From: Asanoa hainanensis
Lineage (GTDB): Bacteria; Actinomycetota; Actinomycetes; Mycobacteriales; Micromonosporaceae
Direction of reading: 5' to 3'
DNA length: 64,000 bases
Assembly: GCF_900188485.1 (NCBI RefSeq)
Contig: NZ_FZPH01000002.1
Coordinates: 1-64,000, forward strand
Every line of letters begins with the position of its first letter. Position 1 is the first letter of the stretch. Positions 25,445 to 34,136 of the stretch are shown here, in pieces. The position numbers and the translations under genes were made by a program. Under the pieces are notes generated by a model. It saw nothing but the letters and a program-made list of their open reading frames with translations. It was not told where the DNA came from and did no database searches.

Positions 25445-26497
25445 TCAGCGTTCGCCGAATTCGACCACGACCTTGATGTCGCCGGCCTGCGGATCCGCGT
25501 ACGCCTCGCGGTAGTGCTCGACCGGCACCCGCCGGGTGATCAGCCGGTTGAGCCACTTGCGGTCGGCGGCGGCCAGCGCGTCCGCACCCGCCTTCCAGTG
25601 CCGGGCGTTGGCGTTGACCGAGCCGAAGACCACGTTGTTCTCCAGCACCAGGGCCCGGTTGAGCGCGCCCGCGTCGACCGGGATCTGGTGGCCACCGGTC
25701 GACACGCCGGTCAGGCAGACCACTCCGCACGGGCCGACGGCATCCATCACGCCGAACACCACCGGCGGGGCGCCCGTGCACTCCAGCACCAGGTCGGGAG
25801 CGAACCCGAGCTCGTGCACCGGCTTGCTGTGGTACGTCGCGCCCAGGTCGTGGGTGAGCTGCGGCTTGGGTCCGTCGGTGGCCAGGTCGACCACGTGCAC
25901 GTCGAGGTCGCGCTGCTTGCCCAGCAGCGCGGCCAGCAGCCCGATCGGCCCGGCCCCGGTGACCAGCACGTTCTCCGGCTGCCAGGGGTCGCGCTCGACG
26001 AACCGGTCGATCAGCTCCCAGGCCTTGGCGACCACGCTCGTCGGTTCGAGCAGCACGCCCAGCAGGCCGAGCGACCGGTCCAGCTTGACCGCGTGCTCGG
26101 GCTCGATCCGCCAGCGGTCCCGGGCGAAGCCGTCCAGCGCCTTGATCCCGTGCTCGGTGTACTGGCCGTTGCGACACATGTCCCACTGGCCCTCCGCGCA
26201 GTTGGCGCACGGCACGGGGTCGGGATGGCGGACGATGCCCGCGACCAGGTCGCCGAACTCCAGCCGGCCCGTCGGGTCCTCGACCACCCGGCCGAGCGAC
26301 TCGTGGCCGATCACCAGCCGGTCACCGCCGGGCGGGGCCTCGCCGTAGTCACCGGCGATGATCTCCCGGTCGGTGCCGCACACCCCGACCGCGACCGCCT
26401 CCACCAACAGCCCGCCCTCGTGCTCGGCGGGCTCGGCGAAGTCCTCCTCGAGCCGCAGCGAGTCCTTGGTGCCGGGTGTGACGGTCAGTGCCCGCAT
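25445..26497 (-). CDS. Zinc-dependent medium-chain dehydrogenase (glucose dehydrogenase-like)
   Basis: A 350-residue MDR enzyme. VGVCGTDREI (catalytic zinc Cys), GHESLGRV, and a structural-zinc type set PCANCAEGQWDMCRNGQY define the N-terminal domain. VTGAGPIGLLAALLGKQRDLDVHVVD is the nucleotide-binding loop. The order and the GTDREI / GHESLG motifs resemble the archaeal-type glucose 1-dehydrogenases, with a Glu_dehyd_C-like second half, so an aldose is a likely substrate; an alcohol cannot be excluded. It is convergent with proA, with 21 nt between the stops, and is a single-gene unit. Confidence 0.85.
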   Translation of the reverse strand: MRALTVTPGTKDSLRLEEDFAEPAEHEGGLLVEAVAVGVCGTDREIIAGDYGEAPPGGDRLVIGHESLGRVVEDPTGRLEFGDLVAGIVRHPDPVPCANCAEGQWDMCRNGQYTEHGIKALDGFARDRWRIEPEHAVKLDRSLGLLGVLLEPTSVVAKAWELIDRFVERDPWQPENVLVTGAGPIGLLAALLGKQRDLDVHVVDLATDGPKPQLTHDLGATYHSKPVHELGFAPDLVLECTGAPPVVFGVMDAVGPCGVVCLTGVSTGGHQIPVDAGALNRALVLENNVVFGSVNANARHWKAGADALAAADRKWLNRLITRRVPVEHYREAYADPQAGDIKVVVEFGER

Positions 26498-26541
26498 AGG
26501 ACCATCTTGCGGCCCAGGCCCGCTCCGCGCTCAGAAACCGG

Positions 26542-27288
26542 TCAGCGCAGGCAGATCTCGCCGTCCTCGCTGGCCAGCACCGAGTCGCTGGGGAACGGGG
26601 CGACGTCACCGGCCGCGATGATCACGGGGATGGGCGGGTCCGCGCGCAGCGCGTACCAGGGGCCGACGCAGATCGACGACTCCCGCAGCGTGGTCGTCAC
26701 CTTGGGCTCACGCGCGGTCAGCGTGTGCTTTTCGGTGGCGAACAGCGTCTGCGTCCCGTCGCGTTGCGTCTCGTAGGTCACCCAGGACACCGCGATCTCC
26801 GCGGTGGGGCAGACCGGCCCGGCCGAGATCACCAGTTGGCTGCCGGTGGCGGCGGCGGTCACCTTCGAGACGCACTCCGGCGGCGGCGGCAGGGCCACCC
26901 CGTCCGGCTCGGTCGACGGGGTGTTGGAACCGGGCCCGCTGTCACCGGGGGGCACCGTGGTGGCCGGCGGGCTCGTCGCCGGCGAGGTGGGCGCGGACGT
27001 CGGCGGCGCGAACGGCGGGAGGAGCACGCTCGGTTGTGTCGCGCTGCCTACGGTCGCTGGTGGCTCCGCCATGTTGTGCGCCGGCTGTTCCATCAGCGGC
27101 AGCCGGACCAGGGTGATCACCCCGGCGACGGCGAGCACGGCGGCCGCGACGCCGCCGACGCGGCGCTGCCGCCGGCGGTGGACGGTCTCCCGCACCGCCT
27201 CGACGCCCGGTGGGCGGAGCCAGGGGTCGACCGACTCGGTGAGCTCGCCGAACGCGCGGTCGAGCCGGTCAGGTGGTGGCTCACGCAC
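26542..27288 (-). CDS. Membrane-anchored partner of the ECF sigma factor (putative anti-sigma)
   Basis: A 248-residue protein with a GTG start. A cytoplasmic N-terminus of about 45 residues with a basic patch (RRRQRRVGG) is followed by one hydrophobic helix (VAAAVLAVAGVITLVRLPL). Then come a Ser/Thr/Pro linker and an extracytoplasmic domain with three cysteines (PECV, PVCP and SICV) and a final EICLR. There is no HxxxCxxC zinc anti-sigma motif. Its start overlaps the end of the sigma-factor gene by 8 nt, the usual sigma/anti-sigma arrangement, so a sensing and restraining role is inferred. It may instead be an unrelated sigma-regulated membrane protein. Confidence 0.7.
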   Translation of the reverse strand: MREPPPDRLDRAFGELTESVDPWLRPPGVEAVRETVHRRRQRRVGGVAAAVLAVAGVITLVRLPLMEQPAHNMAEPPATVGSATQPSVLLPPFAPPTSAPTSPATSPPATTVPPGDSGPGSNTPSTEPDGVALPPPPECVSKVTAAATGSQLVISAGPVCPTAEIAVSWVTYETQRDGTQTLFATEKHTLTAREPKVTTTLRESSICVGPWYALRADPPIPVIIAAGDVAPFPSDSVLASEDGEICLR

Positions 27289-27835
27289 TGCGCACCTCCG
27301 GGCTCGCGTGGACGTCGTCGTCGGTCAACCGCAGCGCGAGCGTCGCCCGGCCCCGGTGCAGCCAGGACTTGACCGTGCCCTCGGCCGCGCCGGTCAGGTC
27401 GGCGATCTCGGCGATCGACACGTCGGCCAGGTAGAACAGCACCACGGCCTGGCGCTGCCGTTCGGGCAGGGTGGCCAGCGCCGCGCGGAGCGCGACCGCG
27501 TCCGGGCCCGGCCCCGGGGTGTGCTCCTCGCGGACGCCGCGGGTCAGGTGCAGCAGCCGGCGGGCCCGCCGCCAGCGGCTGGTCGCCAGGTTCCACGCGA
27601 CCCGCCGCACCCAGGCGCCGGGGTCATCCAATGTGGACCAGCGCGGCCACGCCCGGCAGAATGCCTCCTGCACCACGTCCTGCGCCTCGGCCAGATCGCC
27701 CGTGTGGGCGAACAGCTGATGCGTCAGGGTGCGGAACCACGCGGCGTAGAACTCCGCGAAGTCGAGCTTGTCGGGCACAACTCTCCCGGGGTCGACGGCA
27801 CCCACACAGTATCCCGTCAGCGCAGCCGTGCTCAT
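27281..27835 (-). CDS. SigE-family ECF RNA polymerase sigma factor
   Basis: A 184-residue ECF sigma factor. Region 2 reads FAEFYAAWFRTLTHQLFAHTGDLAEAQDVVQEAFCRAWPRW, with the VQEAF core-binding motif. The ARRVAWNLATSRWRRARR stretch precedes region 4. Region 4 is LPERQRQAVVLFYLADVSIAEIADLTGAAEGTVKSWLHRGRATL, with a helix-turn-helix that reads the -35. It is of the SigE-like (SIG50) group common in Streptomyces and Micromonospora. The true start may be the GTG that gives VPDKLDF, about 20 codons later. Its downstream overlapping partner is a membrane protein. Confidence 0.88.
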   Translation of the reverse strand: MSTAALTGYCVGAVDPGRVVPDKLDFAEFYAAWFRTLTHQLFAHTGDLAEAQDVVQEAFCRAWPRWSTLDDPGAWVRRVAWNLATSRWRRARRLLHLTRGVREEHTPGPGPDAVALRAALATLPERQRQAVVLFYLADVSIAEIADLTGAAEGTVKSWLHRGRATLALRLTDDDVHASPEVRSA

Positions 27836-27885
27836 TGTCGTAATTCGGCCGACGCGGAGGCGTTGTTGGGGTGAAACTGAGAGCC

Positions 27886-28062
27886 ATGACGCGATCGCGG
27901 CAAATCAACGGCTCGCAATCCCGTCGACTGGTCCAGGACCCGTGCGACGACGAGAGCTGCCCCAGCTGCTACGGCGACCCGGCGCAGGCAGACGCCATGC
28001 GCCGCGCCGGCCGGTTACCCGACCGCAACCACCGCCTCGACGAACGCCCCGAAACGGATTAG
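27886..28062 (+). CDS. Small CxxC protein, unknown
   Basis: A 58-residue open frame starting MTRSRQINGSQSRRLVQDPC and containing DPCDDESCPSCYGDP. Three cysteines lie within eight residues, then charged low-complexity sequence. A start 15 nt earlier (GTG at 27871) is possible. The Cys cluster could bind a metal. It is convergent with the oxygenase gene (4 nt between the two ends) and divergent from the sigma factor. I do not recognise a family; the high density of charged residues and a good fit between its neighbours make it more likely real than not. Confidence 0.45.
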   Translation: MTRSRQINGSQSRRLVQDPCDDESCPSCYGDPAQADAMRRAGRLPDRNHRLDERPETD

Positions 28063-28065
28063 CCC

Positions 28066-29028
28066 CTAGCCCCACAGCTCCGGAAAGACCTTCGCCACCT
28101 TGGCGGTCAGGTAGTCGCCGTAGCTGCCGGTGAACGCCACCGGGTCCGCGCCGTCCCAGCGTGGCTCGCCGGTCGCCGTCGTGCGCGCCCGGCCCGGCAG
28201 CGGTGGCACCTCCGCCAGGAAGTCCGGGTCGAAGAAGAACGGGTACGACAGCCGCTCGTTGCCGCTCACGTTGCGCACCCGGTGCAGGGTCGACCGGTAC
28301 CACCCGCCGGTCAGCCGCTCGAGCATGTCACCGATGTTGCAGACGAACGTGCCGGGCAACGGCGGCGCGTCGACCCAGCCAGCCGGCGTGCGTACCGCCA
28401 GACCGCCGTTGGGGTCCTGCGCCAGCAGCGTCAGCAGGCCGTAGTCGGTGTGCTCGCCGACGCCCCAGTCGTCGGTGTCCGGCGGCTGCGGCGGGTAGTG
28501 GAAGATCCGGAACAGCACCGTCGGCACCCGCGTGTAACCGGCCGCGAAGTAGTCGGCCGGCAGGTCCAGGCTCCGGGCGACTCCGCGCATGACGTCCTGG
28601 GCCAACCCGGTCAGCGCGGCGATGTAGTCGAGCACCGCACCGCGCAGATCGCCGGCCGGGAACAGGTTGCGCCCGTGCAGCGGGAGCCCGGTGCGCGGGT
28701 CGCCGTCGGGCAGCTCCTCGCCGAAGTAGATGCCCTCCTTGCGGTCCGGCCGCCCGGCGGTCAGCTCGCCGCCGAGCGGGAAGTAGCCCCGCCACGCCGG
28801 CCCGGCGTGCCGCATCGCGATCGCCAGCTTCTCCGCCTCGGGCAGCGCGAAGAACGCCCGGGCCGCCGTGTCCATCCGCGCCAGCAGGTCGCCCGGGATC
28901 CCGTGCCCGGTCACGTAGAAGAACCCGGTGTCCCGGCAGGCGGACTCGATCTCCCGGGCCACCCCGTCCGGGTCGCCGCCGCTCCGCAGTGGGCCGACAT
29001 CGATCACCGGGAGCCTCGTCTCCGCCAT
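28066..29028 (-). CDS. 2-oxoglutarate/Fe(II)-dependent oxygenase (isopenicillin-N-synthase family)
   Basis: A 320-residue oxygenase. The DIOX_N part has [14 protein letters not shown]. The jelly-roll core provides the iron triad H193, D195 (GEHTDYGLL) and H249 (RSTLHRVRN), and R259-L-S261 binds the 2-oxoglutarate C5 carboxylate. Motif set and length are those of plant-type 2OG dioxygenases, including gibberellin, ACC and isopenicillin N synthase-type enzymes. The oxidised substrate is unknown. It faces nuoC head to head with only 22 bp between the start codons, which leaves almost no room for two conventional promoters. Confidence 0.88.
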   Translation of the reverse strand: MAETRLPVIDVGPLRSGGDPDGVAREIESACRDTGFFYVTGHGIPGDLLARMDTAARAFFALPEAEKLAIAMRHAGPAWRGYFPLGGELTAGRPDRKEGIYFGEELPDGDPRTGLPLHGRNLFPAGDLRGAVLDYIAALTGLAQDVMRGVARSLDLPADYFAAGYTRVPTVLFRIFHYPPQPPDTDDWGVGEHTDYGLLTLLAQDPNGGLAVRTPAGWVDAPPLPGTFVCNIGDMLERLTGGWYRSTLHRVRNVSGNERLSYPFFFDPDFLAEVPPLPGRARTTATGEPRWDGADPVAFTGSYGDYLTAKVAKVFPELWG

Positions 29029-29050
29029 GTGCAGAGCCTAGGATCTCCGC

Positions 29051-29620
29051 ATGACCCCGGAGGAGATCGGAGCGCGGCTGATCGAGCTGGTCGCCGGCGA
29101 GGCCTCCGTCTCCGGCGGCAACGCCCACGCCCGCGCGACCGTCGACGTGCCGCCCGCCGGGTGGGCCGAGGCGGTCCGGGTCGCCCGCGACGACACCGCG
29201 CTGGCCTGCGACTTCTTCGACTGGCTGTCCGCGGTCGACGAGCTCGACGACGGGTTCGCGGTGGTCGCGCACCTCTGGTCGACCGGCCACCACCACGGTC
29301 TCCTGCTGCGCACCCGGGTGCCGCGGGCCGAGCCGGTGGTCGACACGGTCGTGCCGATCTTCCCGGGCGCGGCCTGGCACGAGCGCGAGACCCACGAGAT
29401 GTTCGGCATCGACTTCGCCGGGCACCCCGACCTCAAGCCGCTGCTGCTGCCGCCCGAGTTCGAGGGCCACCCGCTCCGCAAGGAGTTCGTGCTCGCCGCC
29501 CGGGTCGCCAAGTCGTGGCCGGGCGCCAAGGAGCCGGGGGAGAGCGAGGCCGGCACCGCCAAGCGCGCGCCGATGCGCCCGCCGGGTGTCCCGGCTCCGG
29601 GCGAGTGGGGGCCGGCCTGA
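29051..29620 (+). CDS. nuoC: NADH-quinone oxidoreductase subunit C
   Basis: A 189-residue NuoC (30-kDa subunit). The diagnostic stretch VVPIFPGAAWHERETHEMFGIDFAGHPDLKPLLLP is complete, then HPLRKEF. NuoC is part of the peripheral arm that contacts NuoD in the quinone channel. It has a Pro/Ala tail of about 30 residues. No nuoD follows; nuoH begins 1 nt inside the stop codon (TGATG). Start is the ATG at 29051. Confidence 0.92.
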   Translation: MTPEEIGARLIELVAGEASVSGGNAHARATVDVPPAGWAEAVRVARDDTALACDFFDWLSAVDELDDGFAVVAHLWSTGHHHGLLLRTRVPRAEPVVDTVVPIFPGAAWHERETHEMFGIDFAGHPDLKPLLLPPEFEGHPLRKEFVLAARVAKSWPGAKEPGESEAGTAKRAPMRPPGVPAPGEWGPA

Positions 29621-30579
29621 TGCCGCTCTGGCTGGAGATCCTCGTCCGGGTGGTCGGCGTCGTCGCCGCGTTCCTGGTCCTCCCGCTGGTCGTCGGCCAG
29701 ACCGAGCACAAGGTGATGGCGCACATGCAGGGCCGGCTCGGCCCGATGTACGCCGGCGCGTACCACGGTTGGGCCCAGCTCATCGCCGACGGCATCAAGT
29801 TCGTGCAGAAGGAGGACGTGACGCCGGCCGCCGCGGACCGGGCGGTGTTCCGCCTGGCGCCCATGGTGGCGCTGGTTCCGTACCTGCTGGTGCTGCTCGT
29901 CATTCCGCTCGGTCCCGGCGACCTGGTCGGCCAGAACCTCGACGTCGGGCTGTTCTTCGTGCTCGCGGTGCTCGGCTTCGGCGTGGTCGCGGTGCTGATG
30001 TCGGCGTGGGCCTCGGCCAACAAATACAGCCTGCTCGGCGGCCTGCGCGGCGCTGCCCAGCTGCTCGGCTACGAGCTGCCGATGGTGCTGGCCGCGGCCA
30101 GCGTCGCGATGGCGGCCGGCACGTTGAGCCTGACCGGCATCGTCGAGGCGTGGCGGCCGTGGTGGCTGCTCTGGCAGCTCCCGGCGCTGGTGGTGTTCTT
30201 CGTGGCCGGGCTCGCCGAGATCCGCCGTCCGCCCTTCGACATGCCGATCGCCGACTCCGAGCTCGTGTTCGGCTATCTGACCGAATACACCGGCCTGCGG
30301 TTCGCGTTCTTCCTGCTCGCGGAATACGTCGGCATCGTGGTGATCGCGGCGCTGACCACCGTGCTGTTCCTCGGCGGGTGGAAGGGCCCGTTCGACGACC
30401 AGCTCGGCTGGCTGTGGACGCTGGTCAAGATCTTCGCGGTCGCGTTCGTGGTGATCTGGTTCCGGGTCGCCTACCCCCGGCTGCGCGAGGACCAGTTGCA
30501 GCGCCTGTGCTGGCTGGTCCTGGTGCCGGTGTCGCTGGGCCAGCTCGTGCTGACCGCGGCCGTGCGGGTGGCGCTGTGA
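29620..30579 (+). CDS. nuoH: NADH-quinone oxidoreductase subunit H
   Basis: A 319-residue membrane subunit with about eight hydrophobic segments. It carries the conserved loops RLGPMYAGAYHGWAQLIADGIKF and AEIRRPPFDMPIADSELVFGYLTEYTG that line the quinone site, and the FRVAYPRLREDQL end motif. The start is the ATG at 29620, overlapping the nuoC stop by one base, which indicates coupling. The next gene starts inside its stop as GTGA. In full nuo operons nuoI follows; here a SnoaL-like gene and a two-component system come between. Confidence 0.95.
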   Translation: MPLWLEILVRVVGVVAAFLVLPLVVGQTEHKVMAHMQGRLGPMYAGAYHGWAQLIADGIKFVQKEDVTPAAADRAVFRLAPMVALVPYLLVLLVIPLGPGDLVGQNLDVGLFFVLAVLGFGVVAVLMSAWASANKYSLLGGLRGAAQLLGYELPMVLAAASVAMAAGTLSLTGIVEAWRPWWLLWQLPALVVFFVAGLAEIRRPPFDMPIADSELVFGYLTEYTGLRFAFFLLAEYVGIVVIAALTTVLFLGGWKGPFDDQLGWLWTLVKIFAVAFVVIWFRVAYPRLREDQLQRLCWLVLVPVSLGQLVLTAAVRVAL

Positions 30580-30983
30580 GCAACCGCGAGACCACCGTCC
30601 GGCGGCTGATCACCGACGTCTGGAACGGCCACAACGAGGCCACCGCGTACGAGCTGATCGCGCCCGACTGTCCCGGCCTTGGCACGAGCGGCCCGGCCGG
30701 CGTGCTCGCCTGGCACCAGGAGCGGCGCGCGTCCTTTCCGGACCTCCGCTACAAGATCGTCGACCTGATCGTCAGCGGCGAGCGGGCGGCGGTGCACTGG
30801 CGGGCCGCCGGCACCCAGACGGGTCAATTCGGGCCGGTGCCACCAACGGGCACGGTGGTCAGCTATTCGGGTGCCACGTTCCTGCGGTTCGACACCGAAG
30901 GGCTGATCTCCGACGTCTGGAGCATCAACGAGCTGTTCCAACTGCTTCAGCAACTAGGTGTCGAAATGTTGCCTCCGGGTTAA
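30576..30983 (+). CDS. SnoaL-like ester cyclase/limonene-epoxide-hydrolase-fold protein
   Basis: A 135-residue alpha+beta-barrel protein. It starts VSNRETTVRRLITDVWNGHN and has the family pattern LAWHQERRASFPDLRYKIVDLI, VHWRAAGTQTGQFGPVPPTG and RFDTEGLISDVWSINEL. This is the NTF2-like SnoaL/PF07366 type, known from polyketide cyclases and from many uncharacterised small proteins. Its GTG overlaps the nuoH stop by 4 nt (GTGA), so it is translated with nuoH. Function in a complex I cluster is unknown. A ligand-binding or accessory role is possible, and the Asp/His acid pair is partly present. Confidence 0.8.
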   Translation: MSNRETTVRRLITDVWNGHNEATAYELIAPDCPGLGTSGPAGVLAWHQERRASFPDLRYKIVDLIVSGERAAVHWRAAGTQTGQFGPVPPTGTVVSYSGATFLRFDTEGLISDVWSINELFQLLQQLGVEMLPPG

Positions 30984-31053
30984 CCCCTCCAGGCGACCGT
31001 ACGCTCGCAATGCGTGGTTGAATGCCGACATCGACACGCGTCTGGGTGCGTCG

Positions 31054-32304
31054 GTGCCCACTCCCAGCCTCCGGCGGCCGCCTTCCGGTCCGCCGGACCG
31101 GCCGTGGTCGGCGCCCGAGCCGATCTCCATGGCACCGGTGCCCGCGGCGCCCGACGCGGAGCCCACCTCGAACCCGGCCGGCCTCGCCCTGGCCCGGGTC
31201 TACGCGGTGTTCCCGGCCGCCATCCGGTTCAGCTGCGGCATCGCGGTCGCGACGGTCGCCCTCGCGGTGCGGGAGCCACCGGTCCAGGCGGTGCCGCTGG
31301 CGCTGGCCGTGGTCGTGCTGACGATCTGGTCCTTCGTGTTCTACCGGCAGACGATCGACAACGGCATCCGCGCCCGGATCGTGCTGGTCGACTGCGCGCT
31401 GACCATCACCGCCTGCCTGGCGATGCGGGTGCTGGTGTCGCCCGAGGTGATGCCCGGCGGCGTGAGCTGGGTCGCGGTGCTGGCCAGCACCTCGATCATC
31501 ACCGCGCAGTTCGCGCTGCGGGTCGTGCACGGCGTGCTGCTCGGGCTCGTCATCGCGGCCGCCTACTGCGTCGGCGCGATCCTGGCCGGCCAGACCGGCG
31601 AGGCGGTCAGCCACTCCGCGGTGCTGGTGCTCCAGAGCTTCCTCGCCGCGGGGCTGGTCTACCTGACCCGGCGCAGCGGCCGCGCGGCCGACAGCGTGTT
31701 CACCGCCTACCAGAGCGCCCACCGCGAGACGGTGATCGCCCGGGCCGCCCGCGAGGCCGAGCGCAAGCAGAACCGCGACCTGCACGACACCGTGCTCTCC
31801 ACGCTGACCATGGTCGGCCTCGGCGGTGTCGCGAGCCAGTCGGCGATGCTCCGCGCCCGGGCCTCGTCCGACCTCCGTACCCTGTTCGACCCGGCCCGCC
31901 GGGCAGTGCTCGACCCGGCCGCCAAGGTGTCCCTCGACGAGCGGCTGCGGCTGGTCGTCGAGCGCTACGAGGGCTATCCGCTGACCGCAGCCCTGGAGCC
32001 GTGCCGCGTGCCCTCGGTCGTGGCCGACGCGATCGCCGAGAGCGCCGACGCCGCCCTGTCCAACGTGGTCCGGCACGCCGAGAACTCGGTCGCCTGGCTG
32101 CGCCTGCACCACACCCGGGACGCCGTCGTGGTCGAGGTGATCGATGTCGGGCCGGGCTTCGACATGGCCGCCATCCCGCCCTACCGCTACGGCATCCGTG
32201 AGTCGATCATGGCGCGGATGACCTCGGTCGGCGGCACCGCGCGGATCGACACCGCACCCGGCAACGGCACCCGCATCCACCTGGAGTGGGCCGATGTCAG
32301 CTGA
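31054..32304 (+). CDS. Membrane sensor histidine kinase (NarL/DesK type)
   Basis: A 416-residue protein if the GTG at 31054 is the start; TTG at 31018 and ATG at 31129 are alternatives, and none has a clear ribosome site. Five or so hydrophobic segments occupy about residues 50-220. A dimerisation helix follows, with NRDLHDTVLSTL (phospho-acceptor His near residue 244), then an ATPase domain: DAALSNVVRHAEN (N box), DVGPGFD (G1 box) and PGNGTRIHLEW. It should phosphorylate a partner regulator, most likely the LuxR-type regulator 1.1 kb downstream. The signal is not predictable. Confidence 0.85.
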   Translation: MPTPSLRRPPSGPPDRPWSAPEPISMAPVPAAPDAEPTSNPAGLALARVYAVFPAAIRFSCGIAVATVALAVREPPVQAVPLALAVVVLTIWSFVFYRQTIDNGIRARIVLVDCALTITACLAMRVLVSPEVMPGGVSWVAVLASTSIITAQFALRVVHGVLLGLVIAAAYCVGAILAGQTGEAVSHSAVLVLQSFLAAGLVYLTRRSGRAADSVFTAYQSAHRETVIARAAREAERKQNRDLHDTVLSTLTMVGLGGVASQSAMLRARASSDLRTLFDPARRAVLDPAAKVSLDERLRLVVERYEGYPLTAALEPCRVPSVVADAIAESADAALSNVVRHAENSVAWLRLHHTRDAVVVEVIDVGPGFDMAAIPPYRYGIRESIMARMTSVGGTARIDTAPGNGTRIHLEWADVS

Positions 32305-33421
32305 GCGCCTGCGGGTCGCCGGCGCGGCCGTCGTGTCCAACGTCGACCGCGGCGGCCGGATGGCAGCCGTCTTCATCGCGTTCGGCTGGCACATCGGGGT
32401 CAACGTGCCGGGCCTCGTCGGCGGCTGGGACGACTACCGGGTGCCGTGGGCCGCGCTGGCCGGCTGGGTGCTGTTCAGCCTGGTCGGCGTGCTGGCCACC
32501 GCCCGCCTGTTCTACGGCTTCGCCGTGCCGGTCGTCCCGCTGCTGGCCGTGCTGCTGATCGTCGACGTGCTGGTCATCGCGGTCGTCCCCGACGGCGGCT
32601 TCTTCAACGCCTACAACTGGGCCTGGGGCACGATCGGGTGGTTCGCCATCCTGCTGCTCTACGACCGTGGCGTCGCCGCCCTCGTCGCCGTGCTCGCGGC
32701 CAACGCCGCGTTCGGCCTGATCGGCGTGGTCGCCGCCAACACCGGCAGCGGCGCCGTCGACCTCAGCCGGTTCGTCATGTACGTCTACGGCACGGGCGTG
32801 CTGCCGATCGCGCTGGTCGCGGCGATGGGCGTGCTGCGCGACACGGCCAGGTCCGCGGCCGCCAACGAGGCGGCGCGCGCCGCGCTGGAGTCCGAGCGCC
32901 TCGGTGCGGCACACGCGCAGCGGGAGCGCCAGCACCGGCTCGGCATCGTCTCCGAGGCCGGCGGCGCGCTGCTGCACGACCTCGCCACCGGCCGCGCCGA
33001 CCCGGCCGACCCCGACGTCCAGCGGGCCTGCGCGCTCGCCGCGGCCCAGCTCCGCCGGCTGATCGCCGAGTCCGACGACGTGCCCGACCCCCTGCTGCAC
33101 GAGCTGCGCGCCTGCGTCGACGTGGCGGAGCGCCAGGGCGTACCGGTCGACCTGATCGCGGTCGGTGAGCTCCCTGTGCTCGACGTGGCGATCCGGCGCC
33201 GGCTGGCCGAGCCGCTCGCGGCGACGCTGGCGACGGCACGGGACTGGGCCCGGGTGACGGTGGTGGCGCAGCCCGACGAGGTCGTGGTCAGCCTGACCAC
33301 CCCGGCGACGGCGGGGCCGGCCAAGGAGTCGCATTCCTGGCCGATGGACGGCGTAGTGGACTACTGGTACGAGCGGGACGAGGAACTGGTATGGACGCAG
33401 ACACGGTGGCGAGCGGCATGA
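32294..33421 (+). CDS. Membrane protein resembling a sensor kinase, lacking catalytic motifs
   Basis: A 375-residue protein overlapping the kinase gene by 11 nt. The N-terminal 190 residues hold five or six hydrophobic segments (WVLFSLVGVLATARLFYGF, VPLLAVLLIVDVLVIAVV and others). A coiled-coil-like helix (RSAAANEAARAALESERLGA) is followed by a soluble region resembling a kinase dimerisation/ATPase domain. The phospho-acceptor RDLHD is replaced by HRLGIVSEAGGALLHDLATG, and there is no DxGxG box. It may be a pseudokinase that regulates its neighbour. Its stop overlaps the start of the response regulator (ATGA). Confidence 0.7.
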   Translation: MSAERLRVAGAAVVSNVDRGGRMAAVFIAFGWHIGVNVPGLVGGWDDYRVPWAALAGWVLFSLVGVLATARLFYGFAVPVVPLLAVLLIVDVLVIAVVPDGGFFNAYNWAWGTIGWFAILLLYDRGVAALVAVLAANAAFGLIGVVAANTGSGAVDLSRFVMYVYGTGVLPIALVAAMGVLRDTARSAAANEAARAALESERLGAAHAQRERQHRLGIVSEAGGALLHDLATGRADPADPDVQRACALAAAQLRRLIAESDDVPDPLLHELRACVDVAERQGVPVDLIAVGELPVLDVAIRRRLAEPLAATLATARDWARVTVVAQPDEVVVSLTTPATAGPAKESHSWPMDGVVDYWYERDEELVWTQTRWRAA

Positions 33422-34113
33422 CGTACGGGTCGGGGGGCGCGCGGACCTCGGTCGCGATCGTCGACGACCACCCCGTGGTGCTCGAGGGTGTCCGCTCCTG
33501 GCTGGCCGCCGACCCGCGGCTCGAAGTGGTCGCGACGGGCGACAACGTCGACGCCGTGCTGACCGTCGGCCCGGCCGACGTGATCCTGCTCGACCTGCGG
33601 CTGCACGGCCGGATGGCGATCGACAAGGTGAGCGAGCTCAGCGCGGCCGGCCAGCGCGTGGTGGTCTACTCCGAGCACCACGAGCCGTCGACGATCCTGG
33701 CGGTGCTCGACGCCGGCGCGGTGGCGTTCCTGGCCAAGCACGAGGGACGCGACCACTGTGTCGAGACGGTGCTGGCCGCCGCGGCCGACCGGCCTTACGT
33801 TCCACCGTCGCTGGCCGGTGCGATGGTCGGTGACCGTCGCAGCTCCCGGCCGGCACTGTCCGACAAGGAGCGCGAGGCGCTGCTGCTCTGGTTCCAGTCG
33901 ATGTCGAAGGCGTCGGTGGCCAAGCGGATGCAGATCAGCGAGCACACGGTCAAGCAATACGTGGACCGTGCGCGGATCAAGTACGCGCGGGCCGGGCGGC
34001 CGGCGGCGACCAAGTCGGCACTGCTAGCGCGGGCCATCGAGGACGGGCTGATCCGCCCCGAGGAGATTGGGACGTACCGGTCATACGCCTCACCCGATCG
34101 GCCATTGCCCTAA
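33418..34113 (+). CDS. Two-component response regulator (NarL/LuxR type)
   Basis: A 231-residue regulator. The receiver domain has acidic pair D16-D17, phospho-acceptor D59 (VILLDLRL) and K107 (FLAKHEG). A LuxR-type helix-turn-helix occupies about residues 145-210 (LSDKEREALLLWFQSMSKASVAKRMQISEHTVKQYVDRARIKY). Start is the ATG at 33418, overlapping the upstream membrane-protein stop by 4 nt (ATGA). It belongs with the two sensor-type genes before it and lies between nuoH and nuoI. It may control the nuo genes, but that is inferred only from position. Confidence 0.88.
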   Translation: MTYGSGGARTSVAIVDDHPVVLEGVRSWLAADPRLEVVATGDNVDAVLTVGPADVILLDLRLHGRMAIDKVSELSAAGQRVVVYSEHHEPSTILAVLDAGAVAFLAKHEGRDHCVETVLAAAADRPYVPPSLAGAMVGDRRSSRPALSDKEREALLLWFQSMSKASVAKRMQISEHTVKQYVDRARIKYARAGRPAATKSALLARAIEDGLIRPEEIGTYRSYASPDRPLP

Positions 34114-34136
34114 CCCGCCGATCGAACGACCCCCGG

